A stretch of DNA of 64,000 nucleotides from JAJYKC01 sp963823105. Lineage in GTDB: Bacteria > Acidobacteriota > Terriglobia > Bryobacterales > Bryobacteraceae. Shown here piece by piece: positions 46,429-56,849 of this stretch. Within the stretch, counting starts at the first letter, position 1; every line of letters begins with the position of its first letter. The notes under the pieces were generated by a model that saw nothing but the letters and a program-made list of their open reading frames with translations, did no database searches and was not told the DNA's origin. The DNA lies in the NCBI GenBank assembly GCA_963823105.1, contig CAWGKC010000009.1:248001-312000 (forward strand). The letters are read 5' to 3'. The position numbers were made by a program, and so were the translations under genes.

Positions 46429-47898
46429 CTACACCACCGGCAACCGGAGACTTTCGATCTCCAGCATCCCAGCCGACACCAACATCCGCACGAACTGCGC
46501 GAACTCCGCCACCGTCGCCTGCACTGGGATCGCCTCCCGCGCCTTCAACGCCTCCAGCGCCTCCCGCGCCGTCGGCCCTCGCGCGCAGATCTCCAGCATC
46601 GCCGCCACCCACGCCGGGCATTTCTCCTCGGCCCTGAAAGGCTTGTCCGCGATCAACCTCGATTCCCCCGCCACCCATTTCCCGCCCGCGAGCGAATGCG
46701 TCACCTCAAGCCGCACCCCCTCCGCCGGACGGAGCCGTTCGCGCAACAATCGCCGCTCGAATCCCTCTTCCCGCTGCATGGCTTCCCAGCGCAAAACCCA
46801 CTCGATCGCCGCCCCAGTCGCCGCCGCGGCGCTCTTGCGGATCGTAAATACCCCGCGCGCCGAAATCCGCCGCTGAATCCCAATCGAACAATAAATGTAA
46901 CTCTCGATCCCCAGTTCCTTCACCCGCCGCGCCCCGATGCTGTTGCCCGCCGCGAATCCCTCCGGATCGATCCGCCTTCTGCCCACGACGAAAACGTCGA
47001 ACTCTCCTTCCCGTTCGCCCAACATTTCCCGCAGCCTCGCCTCCGCCGGCGCACCCTTGCGTTCGCTCACCGCGCAAGTCAGATAGCACTGGCCGCCCGG
47101 ACGCAGCGCGTCCCCCAACCCTTCCACGATCCCTCGCGTGATCCGTTCGCCATCCTCGCCCGCGTCGCGGAAAACATACTCGTTCTCGGAGGCCGGAGCG
47201 TAAGGAGGATGCGCCGCGATCCTATCGAACGTCCGGCCGCCGAAAGGTTCGTAGAAGTTCCCCGTCACCGCCGTCAGATTCCCGATCCCATTCAACGCGG
47301 CATTCCATTCCGCGAATCGCGTGCAGCGCTCCGCGATGTCGCCCGCCCACGCCGCCTTCGCGTAGCTTCGCGCCGCGATCAAACCCGCGACGCCCGTTCC
47401 CGAACACATGTCCAGAAAATCCTCGCACGGAGACGAAGGAATCGCCGCCAGAAAATCGTAAGCGTTCGGAGTGATCGAAAGATACACCGCGTCGGCCCGC
47501 GGCATCTTCCCGCGCCCCGTCTCCGGCTCCCAATCGCGGTCCGACGCAATGTACAGCCCGTGTGTCGGATACAGCATCACCGTGCCCAGGCACGCCGCCG
47601 CATCCGCGGGGTGGGCGCGCACCAGCCCGAATTCCTCCAGAATCTCAAACCCGCCCGCGCCCAACGCTCTCCGCACCCGCTCCACCGGCGCTGGTTCGCG
47701 ATCGAGAAAAAGCCGCAGCAACACCGCGTCCGCCGTGTCCATCGCTCCGGAATCGCGCTCTTCCCCCCAGGCCGCGATATCGCACAGCTTCGCCACTCCC
47801 ACCCGCTTGCAGATCTCAGGCTCCGTAAAACCGGACTCTTCGAGCATCGCGCGTAAGGCGGCGAACCGCTCCGGACCTAAGAATCGCGGCGTTTCCAA
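46429..47898 (-). CDS. Class I SAM-dependent methyltransferase
   Basis: About 489 aa. An N-terminal helical domain of ~150 residues ('PERFAALRAMLEESGFTEPE', 'VLLRLFLDREPAPVERVRRA') precedes a Rossmann methyltransferase domain with motif I 'DFLDMCSGTGVAGLIAARS' and a motif IV-like 'FDRIAAHPPYAPASENEYVF', a variant of NPPY. That suggests methylation of an amide nitrogen or planar amine, as in PrmC/RsmC-like enzymes, but the substrate is unknown. A further C-terminal domain of ~130 residues follows. The frame is open well into the upstream MFS gene; TTG 47898, 2 bases past that gene's stop, is the likely start, with ATG 47853 or so a shorter option. Confidence 0.75.
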   Translation of the reverse strand: METPRFLGPERFAALRAMLEESGFTEPEICKRVGVAKLCDIAAWGEERDSGAMDTADAVLLRLFLDREPAPVERVRRALGAGGFEILEEFGLVRAHPADAAACLGTVMLYPTHGLYIASDRDWEPETGRGKMPRADAVYLSITPNAYDFLAAIPSSPCEDFLDMCSGTGVAGLIAARSYAKAAWAGDIAERCTRFAEWNAALNGIGNLTAVTGNFYEPFGGRTFDRIAAHPPYAPASENEYVFRDAGEDGERITRGIVEGLGDALRPGGQCYLTCAVSERKGAPAEARLREMLGEREGEFDVFVVGRRRIDPEGFAAGNSIGARRVKELGIESYIYCSIGIQRRISARGVFTIRKSAAAATGAAIEWVLRWEAMQREEGFERRLLRERLRPAEGVRLEVTHSLAGGKWVAGESRLIADKPFRAEEKCPAWVAAMLEICARGPTAREALEALKAREAIPVQATVAEFAQFVRMLVSAGMLEIESLRLPVV

Positions 47899-47900
47899 AG

Positions 47901-49651
47901 CTACGCTCGCGCCCCTTCGAAATGCGCTTCGATCTCCTCCAGCGTCTTGCCCTTCGTCTCCGGCAGGAAAAACGCCGCCGTGACGAAATACACCACCGTG
48001 CAGGCCGCGAATCCGAAAAACATCGTCGCGTACCCATACTTGCCCACCGTCGGCAAAAACACCGCCGCGATCGCCGTCGACACCGCCTGGTTCAACAACA
48101 GCGCGATGCTCATCCCGTTCGATCGGATCCGCGTCGGCATCAGCTCCGAAAGCGCCAGCCACACGCACACCCCCGGCCCGACCGCATAGAACGCCGTAAA
48201 GACAAACAGGCTGATCGCCACCATCCAGCCATTCCGCGCGTCCGGCATGGGAGTAATCAACGCATTCTCGATTCTCAGCGGCGCACGACGCGCGGCTTCG
48301 AGATTTCCCAACGGGTTCGAAAAGAACGCCACCACTGGGTTCGGCGGCACGCAACCGTCGCGCGTAATCTCGATCGGCGCGACCGCGCGGTCGTCCGATC
48401 TCGCCGCTTTCGTCGCCGCCCGGAAGTCGCCATAGGAATAGATCACGATCAGCGAAGTCGCGCCGCCGCCGTCCAACCGATCCGCCAGCGCCTTGTCGTA
48501 AACCAGCCTCAGCTTTTGATCGGCTCCAACCATCGCCTGCACCGCCTCGCGCGCGTCCACGCGCCGGCTCTCCGCCCCGCGGAACAACACCCCAGTGCAG
48601 ATCAGCGCCACGATGATCCCCCCGCTGCCCACGCACAGCAGAAACTTCCGCCCCTTCCGGTCCACGAGCATCACGCCGCCCAGCGTCATCAGAAAATTCA
48701 CCAGCGTGAATAAGACATAGCCCCAGTGAGCCTCGACATCGGACAGCCCGCTCTGCAGAAGAATATTCGTGTTGTAAGCGATGATCGAGTTAATCCCCGT
48801 CGCCTGATTGCAGGCCAGAATCACGCACGCCAGCACGAACGGAATCACATATTTCCGCCGCAGCAGCGATTCCCTCGCCTGCCCGCCCGCCGCCGCCTTG
48901 GCGTTCTCCGCGGCCGCCTCCTGACCATCTCCCCCAGCTCCAATTCCGCCTGTTCCCGCGTCCGCGAACGCAGCAGCGCCGCCAGCGCCGCTTCTCTTTT
49001 TCCGCGCCGGAAAAGCCAGCGGGGCGATTCCGCCACCATCACACTTCCCACCACGAACAAAATCCCCGGCGGCAGCGAAACCCAGAAAATGCTCCGCCAC
49101 GCCATGTCCTTGAACGCCAGCACCGCCGCCGCATCCGCCACCTTCGCCACCTCTTCCACGCGAATGCTGAAGTACATCCCCACTCCCGCCGCCGTCACGA
49201 TCCCCAACGTCAGCAGCCATTGGAAAATGCCCGTCCCTTTCCCCCGGTTTTCGGGAACCAGACACTCCGCCAGATACAGCGGAACGACAACGCCGATCAA
49301 CCCCGCGCTCACCCCCTGCAACAGCCGTCCCAACACCAGCGGTCCGTATCCATGCGCGAGCGCGATCGTCGGAATGCTGATCACAAACAGCACGCCGCTG
49401 AACGCCATCAGCGTCTTCCGCCCCATCCAATCGGCCAGCATCCCGGCGAACAGCGTCGAGATCACGCTGCCCAGCAGCACCGCCGCCACCACGATCGAAA
49501 GCTGTCCCGCGTTCAGCCCCGAGGTCGCCTCCAGATAAGGCAGCGCCCCCGCGATAATGCCGACGTCCACCCCGTATAGCAACCCGCCCAGTCCCGCCAC
49601 CAGCAGCAGAAAGCGGTTGTACCCGCGTTTTTCATCCAGGTCAGCGGCCAT
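47901..49651 (-). CDS. MFS sugar-porter-family transporter, one frame break
   Basis: Frames 49651-48845 and ~48920-47901 join if one base is added near 48920, giving about 583 aa. Sugar-porter marks are 'GLLYGVDVGIIAGALPYLE' in helix 1, 'LADWMGRKTLM' (RKT loop), 'LYLAECLVPENRGKGTG' (PESPR-like sites, with 'AESPRWL' after helix 6), 'NQATGINSIIAYNT' in helix 7 and the C-terminal 'FLPETKGKTLEEIE'. It is predicted to transport a monosaccharide or polyol with protons across the inner membrane. An unusual insertion of about 115 residues lies between helices 9 and 10, facing the periplasm. The break is in the helix 6-7 cytoplasmic loop. Confidence 0.87.
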
Positions 49652-50217
49652 CTTGCCAGAGTATCAGGACCACCCTATCCCCACACTGGACGCATTTCGA
49701 ACTTCGGCGGCTGAGTACCCACCAGTCCCCGGCGTGCTTTCAACGATTTCGGGCGCCGGGACGGGAGCGAGCGCATGAGTGCCGCTCAAATTCAACCATC
49801 CCTTTTCCTCGCGAGGCTCGGCGGTTCATTCCGTGGGCTTGTCGTGCAAAGAATCGAAAGGAAGCGATGAGGCCCAATGTGCAAGATCCGGTGTCTAAGC
49901 GACTACGCCGCGCACCTCGATTCGCTCGTCTTCGAGAACCTTACCTGAGAATAGGCGCCTTTGGCGCGCTTCATCGGCGCAATTGCTTCTTGTTGGCGCG
50001 TTCCGTCTTCGGCTTGCCGGCGGGCTTCTTGGAACAGGTCATCCGGAGGCGTGAATTATGGCGCAACGACATCCGGGATGAGTGGAGACGTCACTGCGAC
50101 CACACAACGGACCCCACTTCTAAGTTGACCTCGTATGGCGTTCAACTATGCGTAACGTCCATTGACATAATAACCCCGTAACATTATTGCGACAATGGCG
50201 GTATTCTGCAGGTATTA
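49652..50217. other. Intergenic region, no gene recognised; possible promoter near its end
   Basis: About 565 bases are open on neither strand to any convincing gene; the 104-codon frame 49867-50181 lacks a ribosome-binding site and family match. The end of the region is AT-rich, with TTGACA at 50162-50167 and a weak TATTGC 17 bases later (50185-50190), a candidate promoter for the propeller-protein gene starting at 50218. Confidence 0.4.
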
Positions 50218-52409
50218 ATGGCTAAGCACTCTTTTCCTTTCTTGGCGCGCCGGCGAGCATCGGCCATGCTTTATCCACTGGTCGCGTCGTTGACAATTCC
50301 AGCGTTCGCCGGAGACGTAAGCCTGTTTCCTCCGCAGCCCGCCGGTACCATCCTCGCGGCAATTCAGACCGACAGCGCGGGCAACGTCTACATTGCCGGA
50401 TCCTTGGTCCCGAGCTACGCCAAGCAAGGCAATGGCTTCGATGCCTTCGTGGCGAAGCTCGCGGCAGATGGATCACAGGTCTACAAAACCGTGTTGGCTG
50501 GCTCGGGTGAAGACATTGCGACCACAATCGCGCTAGCGGAGGACGGATCGGTTTATGTCGCGGGATCTACCTCATCGCAGGATTTCCCGATAACCTCGAA
50601 CGCATTGCAGCCGACATTGGGAGCGAACGGCCAGGCATTCCTTGCCAAGCTGTCGCCCGGCGGACAGATTCAATCCGCAACCTACTTCGGCGGTGGTGCG
50701 CGGACACTCGGCGGTGCGCTGGCGGTCACAGCGACAGGCGAAGTGTATCTCAGTGGAACATCGTCGGGAGGCGGGTTCCCAGCTACACCTGGAAGCACCG
50801 GCGCCGGAATCGGATTCTACCTGGCGCGATTCGACGCCGGCCTGACCAAAGTCTTAGTCGCAACGCTCGCCTACGGTGGGACTGTCATGACACTCGACGC
50901 AGCGGGAAACATTTACCTTGCGGGCGCAGCAACTCCGACAAATGGAGTCAATGTCCCATTGCAAGCCAGTCCCGGTGCGTTCCAGGGCAGCGTGGAAGCC
51001 CAAGCGTGCCGCGGCAGCGTTAGCTTTGGTCTCCTGTGCAGCTATCAATTCGTCGAAAAGCTCGATCCCACTGCGACGGAATTGAGCTATGCCACTTTCT
51101 TAACCGGGTCGTTTGGAGCATCGCCCGCCGGTATCGCCGTAGACGCTGCCGGCAACGCGATCGTTGCAGGCACCACGAACTCAGCCGATTATCCGGTTAC
51201 GCCGCAGGCGTTGCAGACTTTGTACGTAGCCAATGCGGCAGCGCCTCAGTTCCTGCCAACGGGGGGAGGCGGGTTCGGTCCACCCCCCTCAACCGGCTAC
51301 GTGACGAAGCTAAACGCGACGGGTACCGCGCTGATTTGGTCCACTTTTTTCAGCGGGTCTGAGCAGGACGCGATCTCCGGTATGGTTTTGGGTCCGAATG
51401 GCTACATCTACATCACGGGACAGGCGAATTCGAACGATTTGCCGGGTTTATCCGGGTCCGTGCCGGATGGCTGCCGGCCGGGTGTCAATCAGGGTCTGGG
51501 TTTCGTTGCCAGATTGAGTCCGGATGGCACCAGCCTGACCCTGCAAAACTTATCTATGGGGCGCCGTCATGCACGTACGCATCGTGTTCCGCCGATACTG
51601 ATGAAACTTCGTCAAGCGCATGGGTCGTGGCCGCAAAACCGGATGGAACCGCCATCGCCGCAGGGTTCAACGGAGCAATCGCCGCGATTGACCTTCTCAG
51701 TTCAAGTCGGCTGGCTTGCATGACCGATCCGGCCGACAACGTGCAGATCACGACGATCGCTCCCGGACAGCTCCTCAGCATTTTCGGTTCACGGATGACA
51801 CAGCAGCCTGCGCCGATTGTGCCCGGCGTCAGCGTGACGTTCAATGGCATTGCCGCGCCACTCCTATTTACGTCGAGCGAACAGATCAATGTTCAAGTGC
51901 CGTATGAAATCGCGGGGCAGGATTCGGTTGAGATGGAAGTCGCCAACTCCGACGTAGGATTGATGGAGCGGGAAACAGTTGCCCTGATGCCACGACAGCC
52001 AAGCGTCTTTCTGGCGCAGGACGCCGAGCTCTCGGCCGTGCCGGGCTTTTTCTACTGTGATGATGGCCTCAGCCGCAATCAACATGCCCTGGCGCTGAAT
52101 GCCGACGGCACATTAAACGCCTGCACAAACGGGGCCATGCCTGGTTCTAAGGTAACGATATTTATGAACGGCATGGGGCAGACCCAGCCTGCGCAGGAAA
52201 CCGGCGCGATTAATCCCGCCCCGCCGGTCGAGCTAACTCCGGGCGTAACCGGATCGGGCATTCTATCGACAACTACCTCTCCTGGCTCCGTCTCCGGAGT
52301 CGTCCAGGTTCAGCTTCGGGCAACCACTTCCGGATTCCTGGAGGTGGCGCCGACGGTGGCGGGTGTTCCTGCGCGTGAGCCGATAGTTATCTGGATTGCC
52401 GCCCGGTAG
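50218..52409 (+). CDS. Exported SBBP beta-propeller protein with Solibacter-type (TIGR03437) C-terminal domain, one frame break
   Basis: The frame 50218-~51543 and the frame ~51543-52409 join if one G is added near 51543 (restoring 'LTLAKLIYGAPSCTYAS'), giving about 730 aa. A signal peptide (about 15-31, 'AMLYPLVASLTIPAFAG') is followed by SBBP-type propeller repeats: 'TDSAGNVYIAGSLVPS', 'AEDGSVYVAGSTSSQDFPIT', 'DAAGNAIVAGTTNSADYPVT', 'GPNGYIYITGQANSNDLPG'. The C-terminal ~230 residues are the Solibacter domain ('PGQLLSIFGSRM', 'SSEQINVQVPYEIAGQ', 'VTIFMNGMG'). Codon use is noticeably less GC-rich than in neighbours. The role is probably a surface or secreted binding protein; the ligand is unknown. 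Confidence 0.82.
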
Positions 52410-52488
52410 CGATAGCGTTGCCGGATACGCCCCCGACTGGCTGCGGCATGCGGGAGGCTCTCATGCCCATTGGAATAAAGGCTCGTCG

Positions 52489-52713
52489 GAAAAATTTATG
52501 GGTAAGGTGAGGCTCGGGCAGCTTGCCAAGTGAGTGGTAGAGCGCGAGTTCCAGGATGCGGAAGGTCCGGAAGCCATACGATCTTCTCATGGTGACTTTG
52601 GCTTTGTTGTTCAACCCCGCCACCACTCCGCTGGAAAACTCCTTTCCGCCCTTGAAGTAATTCGGCAGGAGCGTCCGGATGGGTCCACAAAATTCCTCGG
52701 AACTTCTAAAGCG
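52489..52713 (-). mobile_element. ISL3-family transposase remnant (C-terminal fragment)
   Basis: The minus strand encodes about 75 residues matching the C-terminal end of ISL3 transposases: 'LLPNYFKGGKEFSSGVVAG', 'LNNKAKVTMRRSYGFRTF' and 'LALYHSLGKLPEPHLTHKFF', including the catalytic-Glu region 'SGVVxGLNNK' (where the usual Glu is replaced by Ala). The remaining ~330 residues and terminal repeats are absent. It sits just before the PadR gene and is a dead relic. Confidence 0.85.
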
Positions 52714-52765
52714 GCCGCTGCGTATCCCTGTCATGACAATGCATAGCCCGGACAAGGAAGGCGCT

Positions 52766-53092
52766 ATGGAATCCCCGCAATTGCTGCCCGGCACGCTCTA
52801 CCTGCTCGTCTTACGAACGCTCGCCGCCGGAGAGCTGCACGGCTACGCCATCGCCCGCCGCATCAAAGAATGCTCCGCCCAGGTTCTCGAAGTGGAGGAG
52901 GGTTCGCTCTATCCCGCCCTGAACCGCATGCTCGTCAAAGGTTGGCTGAAGGCGCAGTGGGGCACCTCGGACAACGGGCGCAAAGCCCGCTTCTATCGGC
53001 TGACCGCCGAAGGCAAGAAACAGTTGGCCACCGAAGCCAACGAATTCAACCGGCTCATCGACGCCATTCAATTAGTAATGAGGACCGCATAG
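52766..53092 (+). CDS. PadR-family transcriptional regulator
   Basis: A 108-aa PadR protein: 'LLPGTLYLLVLRTLAAGELH' leading into 'GYAIARRIKE', the wing 'VEEGSLYPALNRMLVKGWLK' and 'ARFYRLTAEGKKQLATEANE'. ATG 52766 is chosen for the AAGGAAGG site just upstream; the frame is open to 52679 through the transposase remnant, with no homology. PadR genes immediately before ADOP permeases are a standard acidobacterial pair, and this one ends 2 bases before the permease start. It presumably represses the pair in response to an unknown ligand. Confidence 0.93.
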   Translation: MESPQLLPGTLYLLVLRTLAAGELHGYAIARRIKECSAQVLEVEEGSLYPALNRMLVKGWLKAQWGTSDNGRKARFYRLTAEGKKQLATEANEFNRLIDAIQLVMRTA

Positions 53093-53094
53093 TT

Positions 53095-55693
53095 ATGGCT
53101 TACGGAAAAGAACTCTGGCGCCGGCTCTCGTACCTGATGAGCCGCACGCGCTTTCAATCCGAACTGAGCGACGAGGTGCAATTCCACATCGAGTCCCGCG
53201 CCGAGGAACTGGAGCAGGCGGGCGTCCCGCACAAGGAAGCGCTCACCCGCGCCCGCCGCGAATTTGGCCCCGCCGCCCGTGCCGTCGAAGACACCCACGG
53301 CGCCTGGCAGATTCGCTGGCTCGAAGATCTTTTCTCAGACCTCCGCTACGCCTTCCGCGCGTTCCGCCGCAACCCGGGGTTCGCGCTCACCGCCATCGCC
53401 TGCCTCGCTCTCGGCATCGGCGCCAACACCACGATCTTCAGCATCACCACAGGCTTCCTGCTCACCATTCCCTCCTGCCGCGACGCTGCTTCGATCGTAA
53501 ACATCGAGGAATCGGGCAACAGCAATTCCACCATCGCCGACTACAAACTTCTGCGCGACGCGCACATTTTTGACGGCATGGCCGGCATCAATCCCGAAAC
53601 GCAAGTGAATTGGCGCGATGGCGATCGAACCAGCCGGCTCTACGCCGCGCTCGTCACCGATGACTATTTTCCCGTGTTAGGTGTACCGTTTCTCCTCGGC
53701 CGCGGCATCGCTTCTGGCGAAACCACCTCCGTCGTCCTGTCGCACAGGCTGTGGAGCACTCGTTTCTCCGCCGACCCCGCCGTTCTTGGAAGGAAGATCG
53801 TCTTGGATGGCCGCATCTACAGCGTCGCCGGCGTCCTTCCCGCCGATCACCGCACCGTCGTCGGCTACGGCTTCTCTCCGGAGATCTACGTTCCTGCGCT
53901 GCATGAAGACGATACCGTGCAAATGTACGCCCGCCTGCCCCAAGCCATGACCGTCCCCATCGCCCGCGCCCGCTTGACCGCCGTGTTCCAGGAACTGGAC
54001 CGCCTGCACCCGTACGAAGGCAGGAAGCGCACCGAGGATACGCGAGTCGAACCCGTCACCGGAATCGCTCACCTCGAAAATCGCAATTTGTTGCCTTTCG
54101 TCGCGTTCTTCGCCATGCTGATGATCCTCGTCAGCCTCGTGTTGGGGATCGCCTGCGCCAACGTGGCCAGCCTCCTGCTCGCTCGCGCCTCCAGCCGGTC
54201 TCAGGAACTGGCCATCCGGCTCGCGCTCGGCGCCGGCCGGGCGCGCATTGTCAGGCACCTTCTGGCGGAGAGCCTCCTGCTCGCCACCGCCGGGCGCAAT
54301 AGCCGGACTCGGGCTTGACCTCGCCTGCGTGAACGTGCTCAGCGGCATCTCCCTCCCTCTTCCCATCCCCGTTCGCCTTGTCTTCTCGCCCGACCGGCGT
54401 CTGCTGTTGTACTCCGCGTGTATCGCCATCCTCACCGCGCTCGTTGCCGGCCTTCTGCCCGCCGTCAAAGCCGTCCGCGGCGGCGTCAACGCCTCGCTCA
54501 AAAGCGAAGAACGCCAAACCGGCCGCACCTGGGGACTTCGCAGCTTTCTCGTCGCCGGCCAGCTCGCTCTCTCCGTCGTGCTGCTTTCCACCGGATTTCT
54601 GTTCCTGCACAATCTACTTCTCGCCACCTCCATGAATCCCGGATTCGACGTCAAGCACACCCTCTGGGCCTTCATGCGGCTCGTGCCGGAACGCTATCCG
54701 GACCAGGCCAAGCAAATGTCCCTGGTCCGCGAAGCCCTCGCCCGTCTCCGCGCCTTGCCCGGAGTCGAAGCCGCCGCCGTCACACACATCGTTCCGCTCA
54801 ACGACGGGTGCCACAATTCCACCAGCGCGCAAACCGACGTTTCCCCGAACCCCATTCAAGTGAGGTACGAATGCAACAGCGTGGGTCCGGACTATTTCCG
54901 CGCCATCGGAATCCCCATCCTGAGCGGCCGCGAATTTTCCCCTCTCGACCGCAAAGGCTCGCCGCCAGTCGCCGTCGTCAACCAGACCTTCGTCCGCACC
55001 GTCTTCGGGAACATCGACCCTCTCGGCCACACCGTCACCCTCTACGGAATGAAGACCCTCATCGTGGGCATCGCCAAGGACAGCAAATACGCGACGCTAG
55101 GCGAAGACCCCAAATCCGCCCTCTACGATCCTTATTTCCAAAGCGATCAACAAGTGGGCCTGCACTTCATCGTCCGCACCGCCGCGTCTCCCGCCGGCTA
55201 CGGCAAGCCCATTGCCGATACGCTCGCGCATCTCGATTCGAGCGCCGCCATCGAAACCAAACCGATGACCCAAGGCCTGGGCATGGCTCTGCTCCCCAGC
55301 CAAGCCGGCGCGGCGATGTTGGGCGCCATGGGAGTCCTCGGTCTGGCTCTTGCCTCCATCGGCCTCTACGGAGTCCTCTTATATTCGGTCTCCCGCCGCA
55401 CCCGCGAGATCGGACTGCGCGTAGCCCTCGGCGCCACACCCGCCGCCGTGCTGCGCCTCGTCTGCCGCGACAGCCTAGCCCTCGCCGGCGCCGGAATGTT
55501 CGCCGGCCTGCTGCTCGCCTACTTCGCCACCCGGCCTCTCTCGATGTTCCTCGTCCCCGGTCTCAGCCCGACCGACCCCACGGCCTTCCTCGCCGTAACC
55601 GCCGTCCTCGCCGCGGTCGCTCTCCTCGCCACCCTGGCCCCCGCTCTCCGCGCATTGCGCGTAGACCCTATGACCGCCCTACGCCACGAATAG
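53095..55693 (+). CDS. ADOP-type (FtsX/MacB-like) permease, one frame break
   Basis: Two frames (53095-~54291 and ~54293-55693) join if one extra G near 54292 is dropped, restoring 'LLLATAGGAIAGLGLDL' and 865 aa. The N-terminal ~75 residues are the ADOP-specific soluble domain ('SRTRFQSELSDEVQFHIESR'). 'FAFRAFRRNPGFALTAIACL'-like sequence, as 'AFRRNPGFALTAIACLALG', starts the first permease unit. MacB-type periplasmic domains and FtsX helices ('GIACANVASLLLARASSRSQ', 'GVLGLALASIGLYGVLLYSV') occur twice, ending in 'RALRVDPMTALRHE'. ADOP proteins are duplicated orphan permeases of Acidobacteria, without a linked ATPase here; the function is unknown, perhaps export or lipoprotein handling. Confidence 0.9.
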
Positions 55694-55922
55694 CGCCGGA
55701 GACCGAGGCACGGCCCAAGCCGCGTAACGATTTCTTCCGGCACCGATCTAAACAATCATCGGTTTCCCTGAAACCTTGGAAGCGTTCCATCGCCGGCTGG
55801 AGTAATTCTCTTCGTGGCGGAATAGAGGCGTCGAGTTCTATCTTCTCGTCGTCTCAAACGGCGAGCGCAGCGCGAATCGACCCGCCCATCGCGCTGCGCC
55901 GGCATTCGCCGTCGAGACTGAC

Positions 55923-56435
55923 TTAGGCGCGCGCGCCCGCTAGAACCGGCGTGGCGCGGCCGGCCGCCCGGAAGGCGTCCGTAATCTGCGCGCGATGCGC
56001 CATCTGGTGCAGCGCGATCGTCAACAGAGCCTTCCCGTAGGTCGCGAAGTGCTCCTCCAGTCCCTTGGGCTGCCATGGCGTCGGCTTATCCAGATCCGCC
56101 TCCGTCATCGATTCCAGAAGCTGCAAATTGCGCTTCCTGAGCTGCACATACTGCGCGCGGACTTCGCGCAGGGCCGGATACCGCGCGGCATCGGCGGTGG
56201 GAACCGTGTCCTGCCCGAAAATCGCGGCCCAGTCGCCCAAGGGATTGCCGCCGCCTCCAAGCATCTCGTGCGTGAGGCCCTCGACGAAGGCAAGATGCCC
56301 CACCACCCACAGCGGATGGCATCCCCCATGCTCCGTCGGAAACGTCAGCGGAGCGTCTTCAATGGTTTCGAGCGATCGCATCACGGCCTGGTCGGCCAGG
56401 GTGAGCGAGTAACGAATTGCGTCTTTTGTATACAT
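55923..56435 (-). CDS. DinB-superfamily protein
   Basis: A 170-aa four-helix-bundle protein of the DinB/YfiT type. The metal-binding His residues are in 'HPLWVVGHLAFVEGLTHEML' and 'LHQMAHRAQITDAFRAAG'. These proteins are often metal-dependent thiol-transferases (for example with bacillithiol or mycothiol) but the activity here is unknown. ATG 56435 has AGGAG 7 bases upstream; the open frame further upstream overlaps the ArsR gene and lacks homology. It is the third gene of the SRPBCC-ArsR-DinB operon. Confidence 0.9.
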   Translation of the reverse strand: MYTKDAIRYSLTLADQAVMRSLETIEDAPLTFPTEHGGCHPLWVVGHLAFVEGLTHEMLGGGGNPLGDWAAIFGQDTVPTADAARYPALREVRAQYVQLRKRNLQLLESMTEADLDKPTPWQPKGLEEHFATYGKALLTIALHQMAHRAQITDAFRAAGRATPVLAGARA

Positions 56436-56478
56436 ACACTTCTCCTGTTCTGGTTTGCGCCGCCGAGCGGTCCGCGAT

Positions 56479-56841
56479 CTATTTGTCTTCGGGTCGATCG
56501 GACGGGCGGCGTTCGGAACCGCTTCCCGCCTGAAGGTCGTCTTTGAGGCGGAGCAGACTGTCCGCCCAAAATTCCTGATAACGGCCAACCCACCGCTCGT
56601 AGATCTGCCGGATGGGCGCCGCATTCAGCGAGTTCACGCGCTGCCGTCCCTCTTCACGCGTGGTGATCAGGCCGGCGGCGCGCAGCACCTCGATGTGCTT
56701 CATCACGCCAAAACGCGTCAATTGAGGGAACGCCTCGACGATCTGGGTGGTCCTCTGGGGGCCCTTACGCAGCAGATCGAGAACGGCCCGCCGTGTCGGA
56801 TCGGAGAGTGCCTTCCAGACGGCGTCGAGGTCGTTGTCCAT
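56479..56841 (-). CDS. ArsR-family transcriptional regulator
   Basis: A 120-aa winged-helix regulator: 'VWKALSDPTRRAVLDLLRKG', recognition region 'LTRFGVMKHIEVLRAAGLIT' and wing 'TREEGRQRVNSLNAAPI'. The metal-site Cys residues of classic ArsR are missing, as is usual for the subgroup partnered with SRPBCC/AHSA1 proteins. It lies 8 bases after the SRPBCC gene, and is followed by the DinB gene. It probably represses its own operon through the inverted repeat at 57305-57340. Confidence 0.93.
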   Translation of the reverse strand: MDNDLDAVWKALSDPTRRAVLDLLRKGPQRTTQIVEAFPQLTRFGVMKHIEVLRAAGLITTREEGRQRVNSLNAAPIRQIYERWVGRYQEFWADSLLRLKDDLQAGSGSERRPSDRPEDK

Positions 56842-56849
56842 CGGTTCCG

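Noticed and set aside
49867..50181. 104-codon plus-strand open frame
   Set aside because: No family match or ribosome-binding site; the sequence looks non-coding.
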